DNA of 64,000 nucleotides from Cafeteria roenbergensis. Lineage: Eukaryota; Sar; Bigyra; Bicosoecida; Cafeteriaceae. How positions within the stretch are numbered: position 1 is the first letter of the stretch; each line of letters starts with the position of its first letter. The stretch is from positions 1 to 64,000 of the forward strand of contig VLTN01000064.1 of the NCBI GenBank assembly GCA_008330645.1, read 5' to 3'. Made by a program: the position numbers and the translations under genes. This document shows positions 35,201 through 46,100 of the stretch, in pieces. A model generated the notes under the pieces. It worked only from the letters and a program-made list of their open reading frames with translations, did not search any database and was not told the DNA's origin.

Positions 35201-37092
35201 TGCCAGCGCGATGGCGGTGAAGCAGTAGATCAGGCAAGCCATCCAGAGAAGCACCGTGTTTAGCTGTTGGGACTTGGATATGCTTATCCAGCACTCTGGG
35301 GAGTCGCAGCCGTCTGGCCAGGCCATTCCTTCGTCTCCTGGGACTGGCGCGAACAGGGACTCCGGGCAGTCGGCAGTTGAGTGCAGCAGCGCTGCGGCCG
35401 ACTGCGCTGCCAGCGGGGACAGCACCCCTGTCATAACGACGACGAGCTGGGCAGCAAAGAGAGCAGATTCGGGGGTCCCATTGCAGCAAGTGCCTGCGAT
35501 GCCACACCCTCGGGAGCGGGCAGGGCGCCGCCGTTGCGGTGGGGCAGACGCCTGAGCCGAGGACGCAGCTGCCTGCCGTCGCGTCAGCGCGCCGCTGCTG
35601 CTGGCCGACGTCAGCCACCTGGATCCAGCGTGCCCTCGAGGACTCAGCGACGACAGCCCCACATCCGCGGCATCGTGTCGCAACTCCCTGTTCAACTCCT
35701 CGCTGGAGGCAGGCCGCTGCAGTCGCCACTTTGCAGGGCCGGATTGCTGACCGTCAGTCGCCTCCTGCTCAACGACCACGACTCTCGCGCGCAGCTGGCA
35801 CGTCTTGACGACATCAATGACAGCCACTCCGAGGGATGGGAGCGCGATGGCGAGAGCAATGTTGAACACGATGACTGTTGGCAGCTGCCCGGATTCGGAA
35901 AACCGGAACTGAGACATCGACCACGCGTGCGTGATGAACGAGGCAGCAGTGCCGGCTTGAATGGTGCGCATGGTCAAGAGGATGTCGATGGGTGGGAGGG
36001 GGAGACGGCAGGCGCGCCTGGCGGATCGCCGAACACAGTCGGAGGCAGGTGCCGCGGCGGGGCGCAGAAGGTCTGGCGCCAGGAGTTCCGGACATGCAAG
36101 GGTGACAATGAGAGCCTGGCACAACGCGGAGAAGTGAGTGAAGTCCATGGTGGTGCACTGCTTGACCGTTCCCAAGCTAACCTGCGAGGAGGCGGCTGGC
36201 ACGTGGCACGGGGCGTCCAGGACGTTGCCAAGGCGCGTGTCATTGCTGCTCGCTGAGGTTCAAGGAGAGCGAGGCCAGCGCGCGACCGCCGCTCACGAAG
36301 GGCATCGCCACCATCCCCATCTCTCTGGTCCACCGAGTGATGAGCATCGGGAGGATCATCGACGCCAGGCCGCACAACAGCCATCGGGTTCTGCGGCGCG
36401 GACATCGTCGCGGCGCAGGCATGAGGGGGAAAAAGAAGACGATGGTCACGCGCACTCGTCGGGGATCCGCCGACCTAGGGAGGCTTCCCCCCCCCCGCCG
36501 CCCCGCAGGGCCAGTATGGGTGTACCGCGGATGCGCTCATCTGGGGGCGCGGCGATCCGGAGGCTGGAGGGCAAAAACGGCGCGCTTGTCGAGCGCTCGT
36601 CACCGCCCGGCCAAGAAACGCCCCAGAGAAGAGCGACCAACTGTAAATCTGCCCGCGGCCGTTCCGAGGCGCACGGCGCCAAACTCACGCAGTCTTCGTG
36701 ACTGTCCGGCCTGCTAGCCAAGACGAGGTGCTTGTCTGGGCTGCAGTGGTGCAAGCGACGACAAACATGGCCAGAATCGGAGTCCAGCCGTCGTCGAGCG
36801 TGCTTGCTTGCTCCAAAGCGGCGTGAGCTGTTATGTTCGCCCCCTCGACAGACTTGAAAAAGGCCAACACCCGAAGGGGAGGTGGCGCCTTTGTAACGAG
36901 GTACCGTCCCTCCCTTGTTGAGCGGGCAATGAGCGGCGTCACAATCGTCGTCGCGAGAACAAGCAGAAGAGCAACAGCCGAAGCGTGCCTCCACAACTGA
37001 GTGCGCCACCCGACAGGCGCTGACTTGCCGTGCGCGGTTGCCTCCGTGCGGCTGACATTGAGTTCAGCCCAGCCATTGTGCCGAAGCAGCAT
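32225..37092 (-). CDS. Hybrid sensor histidine kinase 2 (three exons, about 1,484 aa)
   Basis: Exons: 36689-37092, 36297-36390 and 32225-36181; introns 298 and 115 nt, with GTGAGT and GTGAGC donors. Exon 1 starts at ATG 37092 and has two membrane segments around GRYLVTKAPPP and an NIT sequon. Exon 2 reads TRWLLCGLASMILPM. Exon 3 begins VSLGTVKQCTTM and aligns without gaps to copy 4 over the next membrane segment (LIVTLACPELL). The Cys loop is WPDGCDSPEC. H-box YVSHETRSPLNG (His ~524), N-box NAMSNAIK (~844), G1 DNGKGI (~962), LFQPFQQ, GGLGLST and the receiver Asp in LLDSRMPELDG (~1382) are all present. This is the shortest copy and the most divergent in its ATPase block (VLDNGKGIAPVRLETDG), while its receiver is almost identical to copy 1. 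Linkers are only about 320 and 120 residues, so it is nearest to an ordinary hybrid kinase layout. Confidence 0.88.
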
Positions 37093-37387
37093 TCTTCCCA
37101 GCCGCGCAAGCAGGAGTGTCTGCGAGGCAACTTATGGGCAGCGTTTGCGACGTGGGCATTTGAGAGAAGTGTGGCTCTGCCTGCATCGTGGGTTGGCTGC
37201 TTGTTTCAGGCAATGCTGCGCCTTCGAAATGCCGAGTTGCTTGCCAGGCTCGGGTGCTCCTGAGAGTCACAGGGGCAAAGGCCTTGTGCTGCTGCCATGA
37301 GCAGGTGTGCATGGCAAGCGCGCGCCAAGCGGCAAACAGCGCCCAGCATGGTTGGGCTTGCTCTCGCCGAGCGAACGTCGCAAAGAG
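37093..37387. other. Short intergenic between histidine kinases 2 and 3
   Basis: About 295 bp separate the start codon of kinase 2 from the stop of kinase 3. It must hold both the promoter and the upstream gene's 3' end. No motif was recognised. Confidence 0.4.
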
Positions 37388-40300
37388 CTACTCAACGCCC
37401 TGGCGCTCCCTCGCCTGCGGTGGGAGGGCGACGCGCGCCTCGCGCTCCAGCGCCAGCGCCAGCTCCACCGGGTCGATCGGCTTCACCAGAATCGCAAGCG
37501 CCCCGCCCCGAAGCAAACTCCCCTGCTCAACCGCGTCCGTCGACCCCGTGGCGCCCAGCACCGGGATCGCCCGCACCCGCGCCGCCATCGCCGCCTCGCC
37601 CGACGACGCCAGCGAGGCCGCCAGCTCCCGGAGCTCGCGCAGCACGCCCTCGCCGTCCAGCTCCGGCATGCGGCTGTCCAGCAGCACCGCGTCCGGCCAC
37701 CGCGAAGCCCCCCCCAGCGGGGCCGCAGAAGCTGCTGCCGACTCGGGCACAGCGGCGGGCGAGCCGACCGTGCCGGCCTCTGGGGCGGCGCTGCTGCGGA
37801 CGAGGGCCTGGAGGGCGTCCATTGCGCGGCGGCCGTCCTCCATCTCGGCGACGGCGAAGCCCCAGGCGCGGAGGGCCCTGGCGACGCTGCGGCGTGCGAC
37901 GGCCACGTCCTCGACCACCCAGACGCAGGGCCGCGGCGCGTCGTCAGAGGCGGACTGCGAGCACACGCTGTCGGCAGCGGACCCCGCGGACGCCTGCGAC
38001 GCGGCTCTGGCCGCCGCCTTGGCCGCTCGCCGCATCGCCCGCTCCTCCCTGGAGGCGGCAGCTTGGCTTGCGCCACGCCGCCCCACCCGCGCTATGGGGG
38101 CGGCCGGGCCGCCTCTAGCGTGCGCACTGCCAAGTCTGGGCGACAGTACTCCTGCGCGTGTGGCGGTGTCTCTTCCGAGAGCGGCATCGGGCGCGCTCGC
38201 GGCCGCGGACGGGGCGGCACCTGCGCTGTCGCCCCCTCTGACCTCTGCGAGGTCTGTGACGTCGGCCGCGTCCACCTCTGGCACGTCCTCGTGCCTTGGG
38301 ACGCTGCTGCGGCGCCGGCCCATGCCCCGCCTCGCAGCCACGGCGCTCGACGGCGGGGTCGGCAGATGAATTCGCGCCGGGGTCCCCTCAACCGTGTCAG
38401 CCGTGCTGCCGTCGCTGCTGCTGCTGCGCGTGCCGTCGTCGTCCGTCCAGGCTCGCACGGAGCTGCCCCGTGCTGTGCAGTCGAAGCCGGAGGCCACGCC
38501 CCGGGATACCGCCACTCTTGCCGACGCAAGGCCGCTGCCCACAGCGCTGCCGCTGTCCCCGGACGTCGCGAGCGGCCCTGACGTGACGTCGTCACTGCTG
38601 TCAGACCCAAGACCGGACAGAGCGGCGCTGCCCAGCGCAGCCCGGCCGCGCGACGGCGCCACGCCGGGGCGTTCCCACTTCCGATCCGAGGCGAACCCGC
38701 GCTCCGACCGCCACGTGGTCGCAGCCATGCTGGTGGTCTCCCGAACCAGGCCCCACGCCACGTCGCTCCCGGCCTCTGACAGAGTCCCGTCCTCTGACCA
38801 CGCGTGCGACGTGTCGAACTCCGGGCCAACGATGCGGCGCCGCGCCCACACCGGGATGCGCGCCGTGAAGAGCGTGCCCACGCCCAGCTTGCTCGCCAGG
38901 CTCACGTCCCCGCCCATCTGGTCCACCACGATGGCCCGCACAGTGGACAGCCCCAGCCCGCCCGCTGCCATGGACAGCATGCCGTCGCCCATGCGCAGCT
39001 GCTGGAAGGGCCGGAACAGCGTGTCCGCGCTCAGGCGCTCCTCCGCGATGCCCCTGCCGTTGTCCAGCACTTCGATGACCAGCACCTTGCGCTCACAGGC
39101 GCGCGTTGGGCCGTCGACGTCTTGGGAGGATGGCCCCGCCCGGCTGCCCCGGCTGCCCCGGCTGCCACCTGCAATGTAGGCGGAGCCAGGCTCGGGCGAT
39201 GCAGCGGTTTGGGCGCAGCGGGGCGGCCGCGTCGGCTGTCTGGGTGGCGGGCAGCACGCGGGCGCAAGCTTGCAGTAGCCGCGCTGCGCCGCCTTGGGGG
39301 CTCGCATGGGCCAGGAGCCGGGCAGCAGGGAGGGCGCTGCTAGGACGAGTGAGACGGTGACGCGGCCGCGCCCGTCGCTGGAGGTCACGTACTTGATGGC
39401 GTTGCTGAGGGCGTTTCCGATGACCGACATGATGCGATCGATGTCCGCGAACACCTCAAAGTCCGCCACCGGCTCGCCGTGGGTGGGCCGCCGACTGGGC
39501 TTGCGAACGTTGCCCGGGGTCAATCTGCTGTCCTCTGTGTTGCCGCCCGCGTTGGAGGAGAGTGCGTTTGGCGCCGCGGGCTTTGGCGCTGGCCTTCGGT
39601 GGGTCGCCGCTGGCGCGGCGCCCAGGCGAGAGGCGGGTCCGTGCGCCGAGTCCTGCTCGGGCTGCTGTCGCGGCGATGGCAGGGCTGCTGCGGCGGCTGC
39701 CATCACAGCTGTCATGCCGCCAGCTGGCGCTCTAACGCCTGCTGGGTGCGCTTCCATCGCTGGTGCAGGGCTCAGCACTCCGGCTCCCTGGCTCGAGGGC
39801 ACCTCTGCTGGAGCGCCGCCTGGTCGCGGCGGCGGCTTGAGCAGGCCCCTCGTTTCGCTGACGTTGAGGGCGTCAATGCTCCCACCGGAGCTGGTCGTGC
39901 GCGCGACGTTCTCGCTGGACCCCGTCTGGGAGCTGTCGAAGAAGGGCTGCCCCGCCATTTCGACGCCCTTGGAGCTGCTTCTCCCGCTGACAGCAACGAC
40001 GCCGCTTCTGCCGGCGCCCGCCCCAGCGATGGTTGGCCCTGTGGTCAGGCTCAGCAAGGGGGCCGGGTCATCTCTCTCCACAGCGCCCCGGTGCGGCTGT
40101 GGCACCGCCGGCCGGCTGCTCCAAACGAAGCCTCCTCGCCCGTCAGCCGGCTGCGACGCAAGCGACTGAACTGCAACCGTCTTTCGGGTCGCCGAGCTGC
40201 CGTGCATGCAGATGCCCTCCGCAGCGAGCGGGGCGGAGGGCACGCCGAGCGCCGCACTCGGCGCCGTTTTGCCGGCGGCGATGGACGCTGCGCTGCTGAC

Positions 40301-42725
40301 ATCACCTCCGCTCCGCCCAGCGGCGGTGTGCAGCTGCGACCCGTTCCCCGCAGAGCTACCCGACTCCGCGCCGCTACGAATGTCAGCTGCTGTGACGGCG
40401 CTATCGTCATTGGTCGGCTCCACCGCGCCCTCCACCTTGCCCAGCTTGACGTGCCGCAGCAGCGACAGCTGGCCCGAAACGAAGCTGGACTCGCGGATGA
40501 TGGAGCTCCCGAGCCCCCCGCAAGCAGGCCGCGACGATACCCCGCGAAACCGCAGCTTCACGCGCTCCGCCCGGCACACCCCCGCGAACGACGACCGCAG
40601 CCGGCGCAGCTCCGACCCGGCCACGCGGCTCCAGCCCCACTCCACGCTGCGCGCCGCCCGCAGCGACGTGACCCGCTCGAACGTGAGCATGTCGTCCAGC
40701 TGCCGCTTCGCCGCCTCCACCGACGCGTGCAGGTCGCCCACCAGCTGCGGCGCCTCGGAGGGGTCGCCGTCGCCACGGATGATGCCGTCGAGGAGGGCGA
40801 GGGACAGGGCGGCGCCGTTGAGGGGCGAGCGCGCCTCGTGGGAGACGTAGCAGAGCGCCGAGTGCATGTGGTCGGCCGCCTTGCGCGCGTCCTCTGCGCG
40901 CTCCTTGGCCACGGTGGCCTGGCCGTACATGATGGCCAGGGCACAGGAAGACGCGACCACGACTGAAGCAATCCATGTGGCGTACACGGTGAGCTCCAGG
41001 GAGGCTATGATGCTTTCGCGGCAGTCAGCAGAGGTGCAGCCGTGCGGCCAGTGGTCGAAACGCCTAGCTATCTCAGCAACGTTGCCGAACGTGGTCAGGC
41101 AGCTTCCATGGCCGTTGTGGCCGTGGGCAAGGAAAATGACGATGGCAACGTTGGGGGCCACGATGCCCACGGCGAGAGCGACCAGCTGCGCGAAGAAAGT
41201 TGCAGAGGCGGGCGTGCAAGAGGGGCGGCAAAACTCCCCTGCCGCAAACTCGGTGGACGCCTCAGACTGGCCCGAAGACGTGTACTCGCCCGAGATGCTC
41301 GTGCCCCTCGCGGTGCTGACGGCGCTACGACTCCGCGCGCGGCTGGCACCTGCGTGCAAGGTGCCGCCGGCCACCAAATCCGTCGCGAGCGCGACGGTCG
41401 CTCCAGGCGTGCTGCTTGCCGTCGACGCCGGGGAGACCGAGCTCCGCCGCGTTTGGCTCAGCTGGTCAAGGGTGGCTACCACAAACATGGCCGTCACCGA
41501 TGCCATTGTCGCCCAGTAGACGAACAGCGCGCCGGCCAAGCCCAGCGAGTTTGCTCCTGTTCCGACGGCTCCCGCCACTGCGGCCAGGAAGCAGGCCACC
41601 ATGCCGGCTTGCACCACGCGCAGAATCAGGAAGCCGTCCACGGAGGGCAGCTGGATCATGCACACCCTTTGACACGCGGCTCGAACCGAGTCCGAAAAGG
41701 GTTGCTGCTTGGGGCGCAGGACGTCGCTGGACAGCGTCTCGGCGAAGCCGAGCGACACCACGACGACAACCATCATCACGCAAAGGGCGGGGAGCTCGAT
41801 GAATGTGCAGCAGTGGTGGCCGATGGAGAAGATCTCCTGCGGGAGCGCGGGGCCGGGCGGGAGCGAGCGCAGCAGGCGCTCGAGTTGCTCGTTGGAGGGC
41901 ACGCCGCGCAGGCGGGGACAGGAGCCTGCCCCGCCACGCCGCCGTATGCCCCGTGGCTCGGGCATCCCGCGCACGGGTCCACCTGGCAGGGACGCGAGGG
42001 CAAGCGGGCTGGCGAACGGCGCGCCAGCGCTCACGAGCGTCGGCACGAGCATTGTTGGCGAACCGAGCGAATGGGTCGCAAACGCCGGCAGGACGCCCAG
42101 AAACACCCCCAAAGCGACGCCCAGGGACCTGCGCGCGGGTGGCAATGGCGGGGCGGGGAATCGTGAGCTGAGCACTCGCGCAAGCCTCGCTGCCGGGAGG
42201 ACTCCAGCGCCGGCCCGGGCTTCGGAGGAAACAGGCCGGCGGCTCGGGGGCTGGACGCGGCGGCCAGCTCAACGAAAGCGCGCATTCCGGCAGCTCGAGC
42301 CCGAGCCCAAGGGGAGGGCGAGTGGCTCACGCTCGGCGGACTCGCAGCTTCACCAGTCCGCTTCCGGAGATCGCCAGGGCGGCCACGAGCAAGGCGGCCG
42401 CGAAGCCCGCCGCTGCGGGCACTTGCGCGGCCGACTGCAAGTCCTCGACTCGCGCCTTGGTCCGCAGCAGGGAGGCCGAGCCGTTGGCCGCCACGAGGCC
42501 CCGGATGTGCTCGTTCGCCGCCATCATGGGCGGGCCCGGCGTCACGAGGTAGGCGGCTTCGGTGAGCCTGGCCAGAAAGGGGGCCGCGAGAGCGACCGCG
42601 CTCATCAACACAACGCCGAAGCTCGCGAGCGGAGAGCCGAGGCACCGCCCGCCCCAATGGCCATTTCTGTCACCAGCGGCGCTCGCACTTTGCCCCACCG
42701 CAACGGCAGTGGACCGCCAAGGCAT
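37388..42725 (-). CDS. Hybrid sensor histidine kinase 3 (three exons, about 1,645 aa)
   Basis: Exons: 42331-42725, 42035-42128 and 37388-41836; introns 202 and 198 nt with GTGAGC donors. The start ATG 42725 (MPWRSTAVAVGQ) gives an exon 1 of the same size as in the paralogues; an upstream in-frame extension is not conserved. The exon 1 loop carries AAYLVTPGPP and an NGS sequon. Intron 2 happens to be stop-free and in frame, so exons 2 and 3 look fused, but the splice sites align exactly with the other copies (exon 3 starts EIFSIGHHCC, compare FIFSIPRQC in copy 1). The Cys loop is WPHGCTSADC. H-box His ~496 (YVSHEARSPLNG), N-box NALSNAIK (~976), G1 DNGRGI (~1089) and receiver Asp ~1549 are intact. 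It shares the stretch REERAMRRAAKAAARAASQ and the residues up to the receiver with copy 4. Confidence 0.87.
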
Positions 42726-43117
42726 GCCCCTTGGGGTCCCAAGCCGGCGGGGCTGGCAAAAACACGCAGGCAGTGCCGCTGCTGTCTCGGACTCGATGAT
42801 GACACCGTCGCGGTCGGGCTCTGCCACCGGCTGCCCGCACAGTGCGGAGCGACACGGCCCAGCAGGAACGCTCTCTCCCAGATGCAGGGATGCACGCGCG
42901 GGAGGGCCGCAGCCCCAGGCCCGTGCTCTGCTCGCAGCCATGGGCAGCAAGGGCGAAGCGGGGGTGGAGGGGATTGCGCGCAATGCTTGCGTGGTCGAGC
43001 GAAGGTGCTTGCAGAGTCTTCGGCCCCATGCACTCAGACGCACGGTTCCGCGCTGGCACGCAACACACATGACGGCTCGGATGCAGCCCGTACCGCGCAA
43101 GGCGGTCTCCCTTAGAC
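42726..43117. other. Intergenic between histidine kinases 3 and 4
   Basis: It is open in frame with exon 1 of kinase 3, but the predicted peptide is Arg/Cys/Pro-rich and matches nothing in the other copies. It is best read as promoter and 5' leader, plus the 3' end of kinase 4. Confidence 0.45.
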
Positions 43118-46100
43118 TCATTGGTCTGCGTCATGCGCGACAAGGACCGCCTGGGCTGCCGGAGGCAGGACAATGCGCGCTTCGTGCTCCAGCGCCAGCG
43201 CCAGCTCCACCGGGTCGATCGGCTTCACCAGAATCGCAAGCGCCCCGCCCCGAAGCAAACTCCCCTGCTCAACCGCGTCCGTCGACCCCGTGGCGCCCAG
43301 CACCGGGATCGCCCGCACCCGCGCCGCCATCGCCGCCTCGCCCGACGACGCCAGCGAGGCCGCCAGCTCCCGGAGCTCGCGCAGCACGCCCTCGCCGTCC
43401 AGCTCCGGCATGCGGCTGTCCAGCAGCACCGCGTCCGGCCACCGCGCAGTCCCCCCCAGCGAGCCCGCAGATGACGCCGACGTCGCTGCCGCAACCACGG
43501 GCGAGCCGACGGTGCCGGCCTCGGGGGCGGCGCTGCTGCGGACAAGGGCCTGGAGGGCGTCCATTGCGCGGCGGCCGTCCTCCATCTCGGCGACGGCGAA
43601 GCCCCAGGCGCGGAGGGCCCTGGCGACGCTGCGGCGTGCGACGGCCACGTCCTCGACCACCCAGACGCAGGGCCGCGGCGCGTCGTCAGAGGCGGACTGC
43701 GAGCACACGCTGTCGGCGGCGGACCCCGCGGACGCCTGCGACGCGGCTCTGGCCGCCGCCTTGGCCGCTCGCCGCATCGCCCGCTCCTCCCTGGTCGACG
43801 AGGCGACCGCTACCGGAGGAGACATCGGGGACAGCTCAGCCGCTGATCCTGCCGAACGCAGCGAAGCAGCCGCTGCAGCGCGCCTCGCCAGCCGCGAAGG
43901 CTGGACGCGCGGCCGGACGCTGCCACCAGCCTCGGTGCTATGGGCGGCCGCGCTCCCTGAAGGCGTTTCGTCGGCACGGCGCGCTGGGAGGCCCACGGGG
44001 CTGTGGCCCGTGGCACTCACCGCCGATTCGGTTATATCCGGCTCGCTCTCGAGGGAGCCGAGGCCAGCTGCGCTGCCGGACGTGGCGGACCGCTTTCCGC
44101 GCATGACTGCAGTCTGCTGCAATCCGGCCGCTGACGCTGCCCCCATGGTCGTGGCGTCCGAGACGCCGTCGCGCGCTGCGCGGCGGCCCTGCCATGACCT
44201 CGAGCGCTCTGGCACCGCCTTGGGTGACCGCGGGGATATTGCCATCGGCAGCGGGAGCGGCGGCGACTTGCGGCTCGACTGCGCAACAGGCCTCGACTGC
44301 GCCGCGTTGGACCCCGCGCGCGCACGGTCCTTTGAGGCGGCTCGGCCCCGGGCGCCAGCGTGGCGCAGCGACGCCCTCGATCGAGCTCGCGCCCTCGTGC
44401 CTGCGACTGAGGGGATGGAGGTCGATGCCGGATCGTCGGGCGTCACAGGCCGCGCCCACACCGGGATGCGCGCCGTGAAGAGCGTGCCCACGCCCAGCTT
44501 GCTCGCCAGGCTCACGTCCCCGCCCATCTGGTCCACCACGATGGCCCGCACCGTGGACAGCCCCAGCCCGCCCGCGGCCATGGATAGCATGCCGTCGCCC
44601 ATGCGCAGCTGCTGGAAGGGCCGGAACAGCGTGTCCGCGCTCAGGCGCTCCTCCGCGATGCCCCTGCCGTTGTCCAGCACCTCGATGACCAGCACCTTGC
44701 GCTCGTACTTGTGGCGGCCGATCCCAGCGCCCGGCATGCCATCACGAGGCCGCCCCTCGCCCAGCTGCGACCAGTCAGACAGCTGCGACGCGCCCCCGGC
44801 CACGGTGCTGTCCCCGCCGCCAACACCCCTGGCGTCCGACCCGTGGAGCGACCACCGCAGGCTCTCCAGCCTGTGGCGGCGAAACAATCCGCCGTAATCG
44901 CTGGAGCCCTGAGCCTCAGCTCCGTCCACAGACCCCACCGTGCCGCTGCCGCTGCCGCTGCCGCTGCCGGCCGCCGCGCCAGCCCGCCCCGGCCCCCACG
45001 TTGCAGAGGCGACCTTGCTGTCAGCGCCCCGCTGCCCAGCGTCGTCCACCGGCCGCACGCTCGTCTTGCTGCCGTGGACGCGAAGCCTGCTGAACGACGC
45101 ACCGGCCGCAGCTGGGGCACCACGCTTGCCGCCCAAGCCAGCGTCCGCACCGACGATTGTGGACGTCAGCACGGGACCCTCGCCCCGACCAATGGCCCCA
45201 GGCCCGAAAGCCGGCCGCAGTGACCCCGACACTGCCATTGGCAGGGCATGTCGCTCAACGGATACATGCGCCAGCGACCGCGCCTGCCGACGGGCACCCC
45301 GTGCGCGCAGACAGCAACGCCAGCGGCAGAGCCACCCCCACCAGGTGCTCTGCCGGCGCGCGCGGTCCTCGCCGGCGCCGCCGCTGGGCGGCTCTGCCGT
45401 CCTGCTTGGCAGCTGGGGCCCCGACGACCGACACGTCATCGGGTCCGCCAGGGAACCAGCCGCTCCCTCAGGTCGGCATCGTCTGGTGGCAGCCTGCTTG
45501 GGCAGAGCCGCGCGGGGCATGGACAAGGTCTGGCTCCGCGCACGCGGCTTTCGGTGCCTTCGTGGGGTCAGACTCAGCTCCAGCACCCCGGACAGCGTCC
45601 CATCCCCGATCCTGCCGGACATGTCCGTGCGGCGTGCTCTGCCAGCTCTGCCCAGGACCTTGAGCGGTCCAGGGCACCACTTCGACTGCAGCTCAGGCGG
45701 GGCCCTGGCCGGCTCGGAATTCGGAAGGATCGAAGCCGGAGCGACGATGAGCGACACTGTGACCTGGCCCATGCCTGCACCGGGGACCACCTTGATGGCG
45801 TTGCTGAGGGCGTTTCCGATGACCGACATGATGCGATCGATGTCCACAAACACCTCAAACGAGGCAGCCGGCAGAGCCGCAAGCCCCGTGACTCCCGTCG
45901 CGCTGGCCGCAGCAGCCGCCGGGCTGACGTCAGCGGTCATGACCTTGCTGCCCGCGCTCTGCGCGCCACCCAGCGCCGCCACGGCCCTTGCTAGGGCGCC
46001 AGGGGTCACGAACGGGGCCATCCCTGCTCGCACCGCGACGGCCTCGCCGCTAGCGCCAACAACAGGCTCTGCCAGATGACGTCTGAAGCTCTGCCCATCG

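Noticed and set aside
36240-36455. Separate 71-residue membrane peptide between kinase 2 and its first exon
   Set aside because: Only the part at 36297-36390 is conserved among the copies; it is exon 2, and the rest is intron read-through.
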